Source: Turnera subulata (taxonomy: Eukaryota > Streptophyta > Magnoliopsida > Malpighiales > Passifloraceae). Taken from it: a stretch of 64,000 nt of DNA. The notes under the pieces were generated by a model. That model did not search any database. It saw nothing but the letters and a program-made list of their open reading frames with translations, and had not been told where the DNA came from. Location: assembly GCA_028386065.3 (NCBI GenBank), contig JAKUCV010000202.1:30476-94475 (forward strand), in the 5' to 3' direction. Of the stretch, positions 10,848 to 23,001 are shown in pieces. The position numbers were made by a program, and so were the translations under genes. Each line of letters starts with the position of its first letter. The first letter of the stretch is position 1.

Positions 10848-12442
10848 TTACACTACTGACAACACTTGTCTGTGTTGTACTCAAAGTATCACCTACTAGG
10901 AATGTATTTGATGTTTCAATTGGTGCTTCTTTACTCTCACCTCCAATATATTTCCATACCTTCTTTTCTTTTACCAATGTTTCTATAATCCTAACTTTGA
11001 AATTAACCCCATCATTACTCATGTTGTAAAATAACATAATGACATAGAATGATGAATTAAAAAATTGTAAAACATGGCTAAGTCTATGAAGACAATAATG
11101 CAACACATTGACATTAAAAAATTGTTGTGTTATCAATAATTTTCTCTGAAAAAGCATGAAGAGAAAACTATACAAAATTCCATGAATATTTTAAAAGTAC
11201 AAATTTTTTATGGTTGTTGTATTACTTGGAGCTTTGGACCATCTGCATTTGGGACCACATGCAAAGGCCTTGCTTAGATTCCCTGTCGGTAAGAGAGTTT
11301 CAATTCAATATTTAAAAGTAAGATTCACCCGCACTTACACATAAACAGGCAATTTTACTTCCAAGTCGGATAAATAAAGTTACAAATAGTAATCAAGTTA
11401 TAACCATCCAGATAGCCATGTTGAAAAATGGTTACAACCCTAAAAAGAAATCACAGTATCAAAGCTTTAAAAAAGACAAGCCACATGGCTTACAATACCT
11501 TTCCTGATTCCTTCCACAATCCACACCTTTCGCGGCTTTACTCTGGCTTCCCCTTTCTTACTTCTCTCACTGTTTGATTGTAGCCACGCGCTTCCCCTGC
11601 TCTTTCGATCTTTGACTACATAGAATGCCTCTGTTTCCCCTCGGACTTTTTACCACAAATTCTTGTGTTAAGTTTTGGAGACAAACCCTTTGAATTGATT
11701 TAGGGTTTGCCTTTGTGAAGTTGCACGTAGAGTCTTCCTTAGCAATTCCCCATTCCTACGATTTCCATTTGGGAGTGAATTGTTTTGTCAATTGAAGTGT
11801 TTTTTATGGAGGTTTCTTATTTTGGAAAGGGAATTTTCGATTTTGGAATGTGGGTTTTCGATTTGGGAATGGGGGTTTCCAAATTGTGGTTTCTATAAAT
11901 TTGGGTGATTTCGATTTGTTCCTCTCAATTAAGTTGCTGGCTTTAATTTGGGAGATTTAATGGCACGGGTCAGGTAAGTGGAGGGGCATATTTGAGACAT
12001 GGATTTTTTCCTATTACGAGTCGGGTTGCAAAAAGGGTCGGTCGTGTCGAGGTTGGGTGGGTTGAACTGACAAGTGGGTTCCACTTTTGCTAATGTGGAG
12101 CTGGAAAAGTTACTAAGTCGGCAACAGTGGCTGGTTCCGAACACACAGGCTAAACTATGCAAAAATAGGTAAACACAGGAATCAAAACTAGCCAAAATGC
12201 AACACATGGCTGAATTCTAGGATTGAGGGCTAATACAAGGATGAAATGTGTCATTAATCCGTAGTTCAACAAACAGGATGCCCCTTCTACTAGTGCTAAT
12301 AAACCTTTCACTCATTGTCATTTGATACCTTTTTTTTTCTATTCATGCTCCTGAGACTATAGCATGACCCCTAGACCCACTCTAAAAAAATAAAAAAGTG
12401 TCACAACTATACTGTCAAGAAGAGAAATTGTACAACTTTAAA
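10848..12442. other. Probable MULE-derived filler without a gene
   Basis: No protein was recognised. The tract at about 11790-11960 (phrases such as TTTCGATTTGGGAATGGGGG) resembles the right arm of the 12443-22316 MULE around 21420-21560. This suggests the remains of a related arm, but I could not define ends. Confidence 0.35.
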
Positions 12443-13055
12443 GGATTTTTTGGTACCTGTACTCGGCCTTGATTTTAATTTTGGTACTCGTATTGAAATT
12501 TCATTTTTTTTGGGTACCTGTACTTGGCAGTTTTCATTAATTTTGGTACTTTCGATGATTTGGTGATCGTCGGAGACATGTGTCAATCTTATGTGAGGCT
12601 ACGTCATTTGTGGGACCTATTTCACCTGGATGGCCCAGATCCAACCCGAATCTGCCCGAAAAAAACAACCGTTCCTATTTAGAATTGGCCAATACGCCAA
12701 ACAAACACCCATGCACATTACTAAACACCCCAAATAATAACTTTGTACCATTAAACCCCCAAATTTTTTTAAAAAAGAAACAAATCGAAAACAGTAAGGA
12801 AATAAACGAAAAACCCCAAATTCACCAACCACGTTAAATCAAAAGCCCCCAAATCATAAACCCCCAAATTCACCCACTTTAATCGATTCTGCGAGCGAGC
12901 CTCCAATAAGAGCCACAAAAGCCACCCACAAAGGCAACGACAGAGAAGCCATAGAGCCAGCGACGAAGAATCGAAGAAGATGGCTTATGAAGATGCATTA
13001 GCGGTGAAGTGACCTTCTCCGGTGGTGTTGAATGATTTTCTCTCTCTTGTAACAA
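12443..13055 (+). repeat. Left inverted arm of the MULE
   Basis: Matches the reverse complement of 21160-22316 (minus the LINE) with scattered substitutions. It contains a ten-codon micro-ORF at 12980-13012 (MAYEDALAVK) whose counterpart in the other arm is MASEDAFAVK (21278-21246, minus). By analogy with MuDR, the arm should hold the promoter for the gene read inward from it. Confidence 0.75.
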
Positions 13056-13269
13056 ATAGGTAAGTTAAGTTCTGTTCATACGAGCTTCTGTTGAACGATA
13101 GAGATTTAAGTGTGTTGAAATAACAGTTGATATGTGGTTTTAATGAGCTTATGAATATTATAGGTATATTGGCAATTGAAGCTTGTACAAATTAATTTTT
13201 CATAAGCATTCATTCATCACATTAATGACTTGTCAGAGTTCATTATGTTCATCAAAAAATTGGGACCAC

Positions 13270-13779
13270 CCCATCCAATGAAAGAAGCCGTGGCCGTGTT
13301 GACTTCAATCGGCAAGAAAAAATTCCGTATTCAACTACGATGGTCTGCCTATATTTTGTCATTATGAGCGAGTTACACCATTTTCGACATCTTGGACAAA
13401 TCTTCATCCAAGTATGAGATTCTACAAATGTAACCGGTGTGGTTTTTATAAATGGGTTGATGCACAAATTGCGGGTAGAGCTCGAGTTGTGATAATTGAT
13501 TTAAGGGATGGTGAAAGGATGTGTACAAAGCTAACAAGAGATTAGGTGAAGAAAATAGGAAGATAGTTACTAAGGTTGAGGAAGTGGTGATACAGATTAG
13601 TGAACTTGAGACATCAATGAAAGCGAATGTTGTAGATGATGACTCTAGAATCAAGAAGGACAGGTGGGAAGGCTTCGTTCGTCAGAAGAGCAAAATTATC
13701 AACAGTCATATGATGCTTGTCATTCTATTTTTTGGTGATTTTGTTGTTAGTCGCAATCATAGTAAAGTGATGAATCCTG
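13270..13779 (+). pseudogene. GRF-type zinc-finger protein gene, frameshifted, in the mudrB-like position
   Basis: Reading frames in sequence give RGRVDFNRQEKIPYSTTMVC, then after a small insertion near 13350 HYERVTPFSTSWTNLHP, SMRFYKCNRCGFYKWVDA and GRARVVIIDLRDGERM. After another shift comes a charged coiled-coil-like stretch (KRLGEENRKIVTKVEEVV) and a short hydrophobic end (MMLVILFFGDFVV, around 13711). The order CxxC, T-S-W-T-x-x-x-P-x-x-R-F-Y-x-C, C-x-F-Y-x-W-x-D, coiled coil, membrane segment matches the small plant GRF zinc-finger proteins of the At4g04775 type. GRF fingers bind single-stranded DNA in other proteins; the role here is unknown. A solo Copia LTR begins at 13780 and may cut off the 3' end. 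The gene faces the transposase, as mudrB faces mudrA. Confidence 0.6.
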
Positions 13780-15310
13780 TGTTAGTGTAATGCCCAAAAG
13801 CCAATCATTGGATGATAATATTGTCATGTATTTTGATTAAGGTTTTATTCCAATAAATATGTTTATCTATGATAAATGCTTGCACATATTTATAACCTAA
13901 GAATATCTTATATTCTTGAAATATCCCTACTCAATTATTATTATGGATGGGTTGTAATAATAAATAAAGACTAGCGTATGTTGAGAATCATATGAGATAT
14001 GAGTTCTACATACGGGTACAAGTTAGAGAACTTGTGGACTGGACTGACCCGACATAAGAACACTACATGGACTCATGTTGTCATTAGTGATTCTTATATG
14101 TACTATTCTTAGACCTGAGATCATCAAGGTTCCCAACACGTGAGTCATATACTTTGATATTACTCTTGGTCATTCGTAATTGAGTGGACCTAAGAGTAAT
14201 TATTGGGTATATGATATAATGTGTAGTGGGTTTTGTATGAACAAGATGGAATTCGTCCAATCCGTTTAACGAGAATATTATCAGTTGGGCCCCTTGATAG
14301 AGTTGAACTGTAAATGCATGGCCATGCTCGGATTAAATGATATGGGGATATTATTTGTATCTGTTTTACGGAGTTAACTCAGGGATCAAGAAACCTTAGA
14401 TTAAACATATACGAGAATGACATATTCCATGTCTCGTGTTTGATCTTGATAATGAGACGAAAGGATAATGACATTTTTCTGAGGCATAATGAATCTGTAC
14501 TGATCTTGTCGCTTAGATAGCAATGATGTGTTGCTAGATACCGCTCATTGTTTATAATTATATATGAGAGTTTACAATTATTGCCAAACGTCACAAGTGC
14601 CTACAGGGTCACATACTTAGAGCTGTTGATTCGAGCTAGTGGTTAGAACATGGTTCGACCACGGTTCGACTAGGATATTGAGCTAGTGGTTAGACCATGG
14701 TTAGACCGTGTCGTTTTGGGTTGATTTGGTTCACTAATTACCAGAATTATTGAACCAGAATTAATGTCATATGATGTGTAATCCCATATTTATGATGATA
14801 TATATAATTAATGCTTAGTGGAGCATTAAGGCATAGTGGAGACATGATTAAAGATAAGGCATAATCAAGATGGTTAATGCATGATGATGTTGGCCATTGT
14901 CTCATTAAACTATGCATTACAAGTGTGTATAAAAGGGTGAAGGCTTGATCAGTTTTTTTTAGACCAAGTAGAGGCTTAACACACTCACTTCATACTTGAG
15001 AAAAACACATCAAACTCTCTAGTCTCTAGCTCTCGGAAATTCTGCAGCTAGCACTGCGGTTCGGGAGTGCTCGGGTTAGTGATCGTGAGACGGTTGCTAG
15101 CGGTCATCAACGATTCGTGTGGATACCGTAGAGGAGTCGGATTTCTGTCCGGTTCTTGCTGATTCGGATCATCAGTTGAGTGAAAGATCTCAACCAAACC
15201 AGGTATGAAATTTTGTTATTCGGTTTACCCCATTTCACATGGATCCTCCATTAGTTCCGGGTTTTCCGCTGCGCATATTGTTTCTTTGTTTGCATACCTG
15301 GTTACTTACA
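13780..15310 (+). repeat. Solo Copia family A LTR (1531 bp), TSD TCCTG
   Basis: It starts TGTTAGTGTAATGCCC and ends ...CTTACA. Direct repeats TCCTG flank it at 13775-13779 and 15311-15315. It aligns with the LTRs at 957-2521 and 59373-60854, including the TATA box (TATAAAAG, 14928-14935). No internal Copia sequence is attached, so this is a recombined solo LTR. It was inserted in the MULE at or just after the GRF coding region. Confidence 0.92.
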
Positions 15311-15315
15311 TCCTG

Positions 15316-16703
15316 TACGTAATGCATTCTGCATGCTCGATCATCATAATGTGATGCACTCTATATGTTTGAATGATTTGTTGGATATATGAACAATGTT
15401 GGTGATGGATGAATGAATGAACTATTGTTATTTTTAGTTCTTGATGTCAGATGCAATTTTAAATTTATGTAGATGCAATTTGAGATGCGGGGAATGTTTG
15501 TCCAATATGGCCATAGATGGTGTTACTTTGAATGTTTGATACATGACCTTATTGAATCCTTTGGCCTTGATTTAGTACATTTGCACATAGATTTAGTGTT
15601 ATTCTATATAGTTTAGATTCCTTATAACAATAAGAAAATATAATAATTTCAGTATCTCATTCTTAAGGAAGATTTTAAAACATACAGAAATATGTGTAAT
15701 TAGTATATATATAAACATCAAATATAAGTCTCAATGTTTATCATCATCTTAAACAAAAACTTGAATATAAAAAGTCAAATTTCCCTGATGGATTAAAGGA
15801 CAAAGTTAACAAGTGAAACCCAAAAATGGTTTATGGTACAAATGCAGCAAGATGTTCAAAAGTGCATGGGAAACAATCCTCCTACAACTATTAAGTGTAA
15901 CTAATTCTTTTGATGGTCTTCTTCTTCACTAGTACTGTTTTAGTTTTTGGTATACCCACACTGGTTGTCATAGATGCTCCTTTCTGCAATTATTGACAAC
16001 ACAACAAAACACAACATCACAATTCACAACTCACTGTTAATACAAAATTTTATATATCCATAACTAAGTCTATTACAACTCACAATTTAGTTCCTAGTGG
16101 CATGTCTCACCGGTGAATGCCTTACAAGGTAGATGTGCCTTGCTGCAATCATTGGCAAGGAACATCACAATCCACAACAGTAGCATATTATCATAATACA
16201 AAATTCTTGTATAACTTAACGTATGAAATTCATGTTTTGGTTCCCAGTGCCATGTTGTCTAGGCAAGCGTCTTGCAATTTTTTTATCAATGTTTTCATCT
16301 TTGTCATTGCTTTTTTAGGATGGATGTTCGCCAGGGTAATGCCTAGAAGCCTTCTTTATAGGCTCTACAGATGCTATAAAAGAATTGCGTGACAATTAAA
16401 AGGACAGTTAAAAAAAGTATCAGCAATTAAGCAACAATTAAAAAAAAAATTAAAGGAAAGTTGTTAAAAAAATACAACAGGTAAATACCTTGATTTACAA
16501 TAGTTTAAACTTGTCTTCTAGAGCCACTTTGCCTCTGCTGGAGTTTTAAAACCTACAAATAGATACAAAAATCAAAAATGGGAACTAAGATTACAAAAAA
16601 GTAAATATTTGGTAATTACTTTGATTCACAATATTGGAGCTTGACTTATAGACCTACTTTGCCTCTGTTGGGAGGCACTGATACCTGTAAATAGGTGCAA
16701 TAG
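15316..16703. other. MULE interior without a recognised gene
   Basis: AT-rich sequence between the GRF gene and the 3' end of the transposase. The segment at 16500-16760 contains three imperfect repeats of a phrase about CTTTGATT(C/T)ACAATA...TTTGCCTCTGTTGG, likely duplicated 3' transposase sequence. Confidence 0.4.
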
Positions 16704-19700
16704 TTAAAAATGAGAACTATGACTGCAAGAAGCAAACATTAGGTATGTACTTTGATTCATAGTAGTTTGCGTCTGTTGGGAAGCAGTGGCAGTATGTTTT
16801 GGGCATTGTGGTCTTCTATAGTCATGAGCACGACATAGAGTGTAGTGCATAATTCTCCCTTTCCGAATCATTTTATTGCCTTTCGTTACCTTCCAGACTT
16901 CTCCCATCCGCTTCACATGTGATCTTCCAATTTGCAACATAGCTAGAGGTGCTTGAAGAGGAGGTTTGTCTGATTGTTTCTAAAATTTACTTGACGGCAC
17001 AACCTTTATGGTTTTGGTATAGGTGTTTATGTATTTGTCTTTCTGATACCAATGGGAAATATAATTTGCAACCTCCATTCTCCTAGTCCCGATTACGCAC
17101 ATGGTATGTGCACAAGGAATTCCAGAAAGGTCCCACTTCCTCCATAGGCAACTATGAGCCTCCATTTTCACCATATATGTATCATCAATCTCATCAATCA
17201 CTTCCCATCCATCATCAACGTTAAATATAACCCTCCATCTTTAAAGTTGCATAGCTATTATCTTGAATTTTTGCCCATATATTCCCACCAAACATTTCAA
17301 CATTTTAAGCATACACTTTCCTTCCAGCATTTTTGAACATAACTTGTACCCTAATCTCCTCTAGTATAGAAACAATGCACGTAAATTTAGCTTCTACTAT
17401 CAAACCATCAAAGGTCTCGTACAAGTTGTTATCAATAATATCACTTTTACAATTTGTTTGTTGGAATCCCTACACCACTTGGAATTATCTACTCCTACAA
17501 AATCATCCTTTGGCCCACCACCAAACTGTGTAAGTCTCTCTAACTCTATTGTAATCAACAATAGTTGTTGCCTTGCTTGTTCTCTAGAATTGGCGATGGA
17601 GATGTTCTCTGCAGTGTCTTTGCCTCCACTTTGAAAAAATATATCTAGCACAACATCTATGCTCAGTCAAATGTTCTCTGATTGCAGCTGTTAAATCCTG
17701 CATTTACACATTGCAATTATTAGAATTAGATAGGGTAAATGGTATATATAGGGTCCGTACTATTTCAAAAGTATCGTTTGGGGGTCTGTACTATTTTTTA
17801 TCCCTTTTACGGGTCTATACTCTTATTTTTCATCCCTTTTACGAGTCTCAGGTAGTCCACGTCATCAGCAGGGCTGCCCGAGACCCCTAAAAGGAACAAA
17901 AAATAAGAGTACAGACCCGTAAAAGGGACAAGAAATTACAGACCCCAAACGATACTTTTGAAATAGTACGAACCCTATAACTTCTCGTCCGGAACTAATA
18001 ACTCATTATGGCCATTTTCTTATTCTCGGCCGTTTTCCCTATGGGGTTAGTACATTAGTTTTCTGCTATTTTTTAAAATTTCGAGATAAGAGTGGAGACT
18101 GATGCTATCCTTATACCATGTTAAAATAAGAACGAGGAAAAAAATTTGAACAAAAATGAGTTCTAGACGAGAAGTTATGGCTATTTTCGAATTTACGGCC
18201 CGAGTTTTATGCGAATTTTTCAAATTTCGAGCTAAGTGTGGAGACTGATACTATCCATTAGACCATATTAAAATAAGAATGAGGAAAAAAATTTGAACCA
18301 AAACGAGTTCCGAACAAAAAGTTATGGCCATTTTCGACTTTACGGTAGTTTTCCTAGGGGTTGTACACAAGTTTTTTTCCGGGTAAATCGCATATATAGG
18401 GTCCTTACTATTTCAAAAGTATCGTTTGGGGGTCTGCACTATTTCTTGTGCCTTTTACTTGTCTGTACTCTTATTTTTTGTTCCTTTTAGGGGTCTCGGG
18501 CAGCCCCGCTGATGACGTGGACTGCCCGAGACCCCTAAAAGGGACAAAAAATAAGAGTATAGACCCGTAAAAGGGACAAAAAATAATACAGACCCCCAAA
18601 CGGTACTTTTGAAATAGTAAGGACCCTATATATGCGATTTACCCAATTAGATACAATATTGTTTCATGGCCAAAAATAATTAGTCAACTTAAGAATAAGG
18701 ATGAAATGTGTACCTTTTGTTGGTCTAAAACAAAGATGATACCTCCACCATCACCATTCCTGATTTGCAAGTCTCTCATTAGCCAAAGTAAGAACCAACA
18801 CCAATTATCATAGTTCTCCCTCATAACTACAGCCCAGACAATCGAAAACATCTGATTGTTTCCATCTCGGCCTATTGCTGCAAGCAGCTGGCCTTTGTTT
18901 GGTCCCTTCAAAAATCATCCATCCACCCTAATGATAGGCCCTATAGAACTTGAAACCTTCCTTTATTGCATTGAAACCTTCCTTTATTGCATTTAAACAT
19001 AGATACATAGGCTAGAAAACACCACCTTCTTCAGATTGAACCTCAAACTTACTTCCAAGATTTGTTTTCCTAAGAGTGGCAGCATCGTTTTCAAGGCCCC
19101 TTGAACTCTTCAAGAAAGTTTTCTTCAAATATCTTCTTGATCTAGGACTTTTGTAAATTGGGACTGGTTTGGTGTGACTTTTATTCGAAAGTCCTTTCTC
19201 CCACCTTCCACTATGTCCACAAGCTTTAAATCTATAGCAATTTTGCCTCTGCTCTTCACAAAATGTTTGGCCAAGTACTTGTATGTTATTCTGCGATCTG
19301 AAAAAGCAACTTGAAAATCTTGACTATGCCGCTTTCAAATGTCTTCACGTGCCAGCTTTAAGTAGCTTCATGGATAGAACTTAAAATACTCCATCTATAG
19401 CCTTTATGCTTACAAACAGCTTGGCATCTAATCTTATCATTATAAATAAACTCTATTTCTTTGTGTTCAGATATAGCAAATTCACCCACAGCTTCCTTGA
19501 ACATCTGCTTACTCTCAAAGACCATAGAGGGTAAAATATAGTAAGGAGCCCTAACCGAGTCATGCCTAACAAATTTACTTACTTTCTTACCCCCGCAAGT
19601 TTCCTCCTCACCCCTACTCTTATGACTAAATGCACAATCTAAATCACAATAAATCTCCTTACCGACAATGCCATTTACAGTTTCAACCTCCACATTCTGG

Positions 19701-20608
19701 ACATTTTGCATCCCTTGCCCTTGCACACCCGTACTAAGGCATACTCCATCATTATTATTATTATTATTAATATTCCCATATGTACTAGAGCTTTTCCCAT
19801 TAATAGTCGTCCCACCTATACTAGGGCCCGCAATATCTATACCATCTATCATCCTTTGCCTACAATCTCTTACTCTCTGCCTTGCTTCTTGTAATTCTCT
19901 TTCATCATTGTGAGATAGATAAGGAATTTCCATACATAGTAATTCATTTTCACTCCCTCATCATCCATTTCACATTCACCATCTAACTCATCATCAACAA
20001 TAATATTTTTTCCAGCTGTCACTTGAACTTCAGCAGCATCTTGATCAGCAGCATCATCTCCACGTTCAATATCATCTCCATCAGCAACATCATCTTCGTG
20101 TTCCGCATCATCATCAGCAACATGGCCATCCATATCCCCTACATTATCTTCTAATTCAACCACATCTTGATGAATTTCATCTCTGGTACCAACAGTTCTT
20201 TGTACTTTGGCTTTACCTTTACTTTTATTCCCCTAGTTTCTGACCACACTCATTTATTCCTAACTCTACACAAGCATCTTTTAGCTTCTGCAATAATAAG
20301 GGATGGACACGATCTAAATATTCTACAAACAATTGAACCTCTTTAACTTCCAAGTATAAACTCAGAAATGGTGAAAATTTCGAACTTGTCAAGTCTACAA
20401 CTTCCAAACTACCATCCGTCTTCTTATACCATATAGTTCCAACATTTGGATAACCATAATTAGCAAAAAGATCAAGTTGGCAGTTGAAATCAAGAGTTTC
20501 CACAAACCTCATGTCCGCACTTGTTTCACCCCCATCATGCTGTCCACCAACAAGAAGTCTACCCCCGACATGAAACTTCAAGTGCACCTTATCCACACCC
20601 ATTTCCAA
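16704..20608 (-). pseudogene. MuDR-type MULE transposase, disrupted
   Basis: Domains appear in the expected order on the minus strand. 20608-20225: PB1-like N-terminal domain (VHLKFHVGGRLLVGG, then GYPNVGTIWYK). 20163-19870: acidic linker. 19933-19358: MEIPYLSHNDERE, then a DNA-binding-like block (FKEAVGEFAISEHKEIEF, CKHKGYRW). 18960-18684: DDE region VDG-stop-FLKGPNKGQLLAAIGRDG and WAVVMRENYDNWCWFL. 17201-16980: SWIM finger WDLSGIPCAHTMCVI. The host family cuts and pastes DNA from the arms. Defects: several frameshifts, a stop replacing the residue after VDG (around 18912), and a 912-bp fold-back element between the DDE and SWIM regions. Not functional as it stands. Confidence 0.85.
17733..18644. 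mobile_element. Fold-back MULE-type MITE (912 bp), TSD AATTAGATA
   Basis: Termini are GGGTAAATGGTATATATAGG at the left and, as reverse complement, GGGTAAATCGCATATATAGG at the right. Each end is itself a near-perfect palindrome of about 240-265 bp (17733-17975 and 18379-18644) built on GTACTATTTCAAAAGTATCG. Between them lies a roughly 400-bp core with two tandem copies of a GTGGAGACTGATGCTATCC-type unit. The 9-bp direct repeat AATTAGATA flanks it exactly (17724-17732 and 18645-18653). No coding capacity was seen. It interrupts the MULE transposase. Confidence 0.9.
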
Positions 20609-21159
20609 CGTAATATGAAAAGATACACAAATATTGAATCATTCTACATGCATTCTGCAGAGGCAGCAAGATATTTCGAAATAGTAATAAAAAATTAATC
20701 TTGTTCATCTCCTTTCTAATGCAACTCACTCAAAAATAAATTATAATATTAATAGAATTTCACGAAACTATTTAATTCAACCCATACAAACCCACGGAGA
20801 AGACACAAACTTCATGATAACATGTTTGATTGGACCATAATATAGTGATATAATACTACCCAGACCATTACCCCACCTCTCCCATTCATGACAACCATAC
20901 TACCCAGACCATTACCCCACCTCTCCCATTCATGACAACCACATGGTTGAACAAGACAAAGTAAAAAGCAACAAAAAAAAAAGCACACGCCTTACAGATT
21001 CTCTCCTGAGTTGTCACCAAACACTTTTGGACCATAAACACTGCTTCAGATTCCTTGAAAAAAAATAAGGCACATACTCCAACCACCCTTCAACTAAGCT
21101 TGCTTCAATTTGAACAAATATAGTTCAAAATCCACAGAGCAATAGTAAATGGAACCAAC

Positions 21160-22316
21160 GATACAAGAGAGAGCAAATGTACGAAATCCACCTCATAAGC
21201 ATCGGCACTAGGGCATACGATAATATCCACCACCACCAGAGAAGGTCACTTCACCGCAAATGCATCTTCAGAAGCCATCTTCATCGATTTTCCGTCACTG
21301 CCTCTGTGGATTCTCTGTCGCTGCCTTTGTGTCTGACTTCGGGTTTTGACGGTGGCTTTTGTGGCTCTTGGCGGCTTGCCATATAATCAATTAAAGTGGG
21401 TAATTTGGAGTTTTTTTTTGTTTTAGGGGCTTTTGAGTTAGCAAGGGTAAAATTGGGATTTTTGATTTGGAGGTTTTTCATTTATTTCCTTACTCGTTTC
21501 AATTTGGGGTTTTCGATTTTGGAAATTATGGTAGCGGGTAATTAATTTGGGGGTTTTGATTTTAAGATGTTTAGCATTGTGTATAAGTGTTTGTTTGGTG
21601 TAGACCCGTTCCAAATGGGAACAGGTCATTTTTTTGGCAGATTTGGAATGGGAATGGGACCTCAAGCAATGCCTTTGCGGGGTGGGCGTGGTAATAAGGA
21701 ACCATAAGGGTGATCTCGTGGATGTGGTGGTTGCTAACTCGGCCTGTTCCTCGATTCTTCAAGGTGAGGCCCTGGGCCTCCTTGCTGGTGTCCAAAAAGC
21801 TGCCAACCTAGGCGTCGCAAGAGTGGTTTTTGAGATGGACTCTAAGGTGCTAGCTGATGCATTAAATGTGCCACAGATTGACACTTTGCCATGGGAAATA
21901 CAAGCTGTTTGCTCACGTATTTTTCCTCTTCTAGGAAAATTCAATGTCATAAGGTTTTGTTATGTAAACAGAAAGGCAAATCGTGCTGCTGACCTCCTAG
22001 CGAGATTTGCATCCCAATCTTCTATCAGAGGTGCCTGTTTATCAGAGTTACCTGCTGGCTTTTGTACGGTTATTGAGAAGGAGGCTCCCTCCTCTCATGC
22101 TTTGAATGAATAAGATGTTGTGTTGGTTTCAAAAAAAAAAGGGTGGGAATGGGACACCCAAGTAAAAGTGGGACCTACTGACAATGTGGTCTCACGTAAA
22201 ATTGACACGTATCTCCAGTAATCCTATCATAATTAATGAAAATGTGAAATACAAGTACCAAAAATCATAAAATTTCATGACGAGTACTACTATTAAAATC
22301 ACATGTAAAAAAAATC
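21160..22316 (-). repeat. Right inverted arm of the MULE, split by a LINE
   Basis: Reverse complement of the left arm (12443-13055). The continuous arm is interrupted at 21661-22143 by a LINE fragment: the text before and after the insert (21600-21660 and 22156-22316) realigns to a contiguous segment of the left arm. Confidence 0.75.
21661..22143 (+). mobile_element. 5'-truncated LINE: RNase H domain only, TSD TGGGAATGGGAC
   Basis: A 483-bp insert with an intact frame: GVGVVIRNHKGDLVDVVVA, QGEALGLLAGVQKAA, VVFEMDSKVLADAL and VNRKANRAADLLARFA, a plant L1-type RNase H domain. It ends in a TGA/TAA region and a 10-A tail. The 12-bp direct repeat TGGGAATGGGAC (21649-21660, 22144-22155) shows insertion by target-primed reverse transcription. 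The acidic residues of the RNase H core (early D missing by truncation; E in GEAL; D in EMDS; D in AADLLA) are partly present. An open frame runs in from the MULE arm at 21634, but this is fortuitous. Confidence 0.9.
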
Positions 22317-22991
22317 AATTAATCCGTCGTGGACTAGTTTGGAAATAATGGAGATATGAGGAATGTGGAAGGACTGAGGATGAGAGAAAATAATGCATTC
22401 TTTTCTCATTTTTTTTTTATATCGGGAATTAAATTACCATTACAGTGTTGGGTTGGATGGATGAAAAGGTCGGAGAAATTCTTTACTTCCCAAGTCCTCC
22501 GATTTTATATTCTCTAAAAAGAGAGAGAAAATAGAGTTTTTATTAATTTAGGTTTTGGTAATTTGGCTCACTTTTTCCTCTTTTTATCTCCTCCATAAGA
22601 ATATTTCTATAGTTGAGTGCTAATTTTATTTCTTTCCTCCATTCTCTCCCTGAATCGAAAAAAATTATATAAGGTTCTTTCCATTTCTTTCCTCGTTCTC
22701 CATTTTTCAAATCTAATTTCTATCGTTGGGTTTAGCTTACTTTTGTCACTTTTCAAACTCATAATATTCACAAACTTGCTATTCTTCATGATCTTAGCAT
22801 TTGACAAACATATCTTTTCTTGCAAGTTGCTATTCTAGATTTTGAGCTGATTTCAAAGCTTACACCATAGTGGGTAAATATATAGCTGTGCCTGTCATTA
22901 TACAACCAGTGTGCATAACATGTCAAATTCACGAATGGACTCGATACATTTTCCATAATACATACAATAGCAAGGACAGACAATTTTATCT
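22317..22991. other. Gene-free spacer, probably original TIO downstream sequence
   Basis: No coding frame or element ends were recognised. Pyrimidine-rich tracts occur at 22560-22760. It lies between the MULE and the F-box Pack-MULE, so its right part would have adjoined the TIO 3' region before that insertion. Confidence 0.4.
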
Positions 22992-23001
22992 CAAAGGAAT
23001 C

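Larger units (their letters stand above)
12443..22316. mobile_element. Large autonomous-type MULE (~9.9 kb), now inactive
   Basis: Long inverted arms enclose two convergent genes. Left arm about 12443-13055; right arm about 21160-22316, the latter interrupted by a LINE. Diagnostic matches between the arms: GATTTTAAT...GTACTCG...GAAATTT near both tips, ACATGTGTCAATCTTATGTG against ACGTGTCAATTTTACGTG, and ATGGCTT.TGAAGATGCATT in the inner part. The minus strand carries a MuDR-type transposase (16704-20608). The plus strand carries a GRF zinc-finger gene (13270-13779). Later insertions are a solo Copia LTR, a fold-back element and a truncated LINE. The tips appear to be GGATTTTTT/AAAAAATC, but I found no convincing 8-11 bp target duplication, so the outer limits are approximate. 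Confidence 0.75.

Noticed and set aside
21634..22113. Host RNase H gene starting at 21634
   Set aside because: The first nine codons belong to the MULE arm and the rest is a 5'-truncated LINE with an A tail and 12-bp target duplication.
12430..22330. Target duplication for the large MULE
   Set aside because: Flanks (aactttaaag and aattaatccg) do not match well enough to claim a duplication; the tips may be mis-set by several bases.
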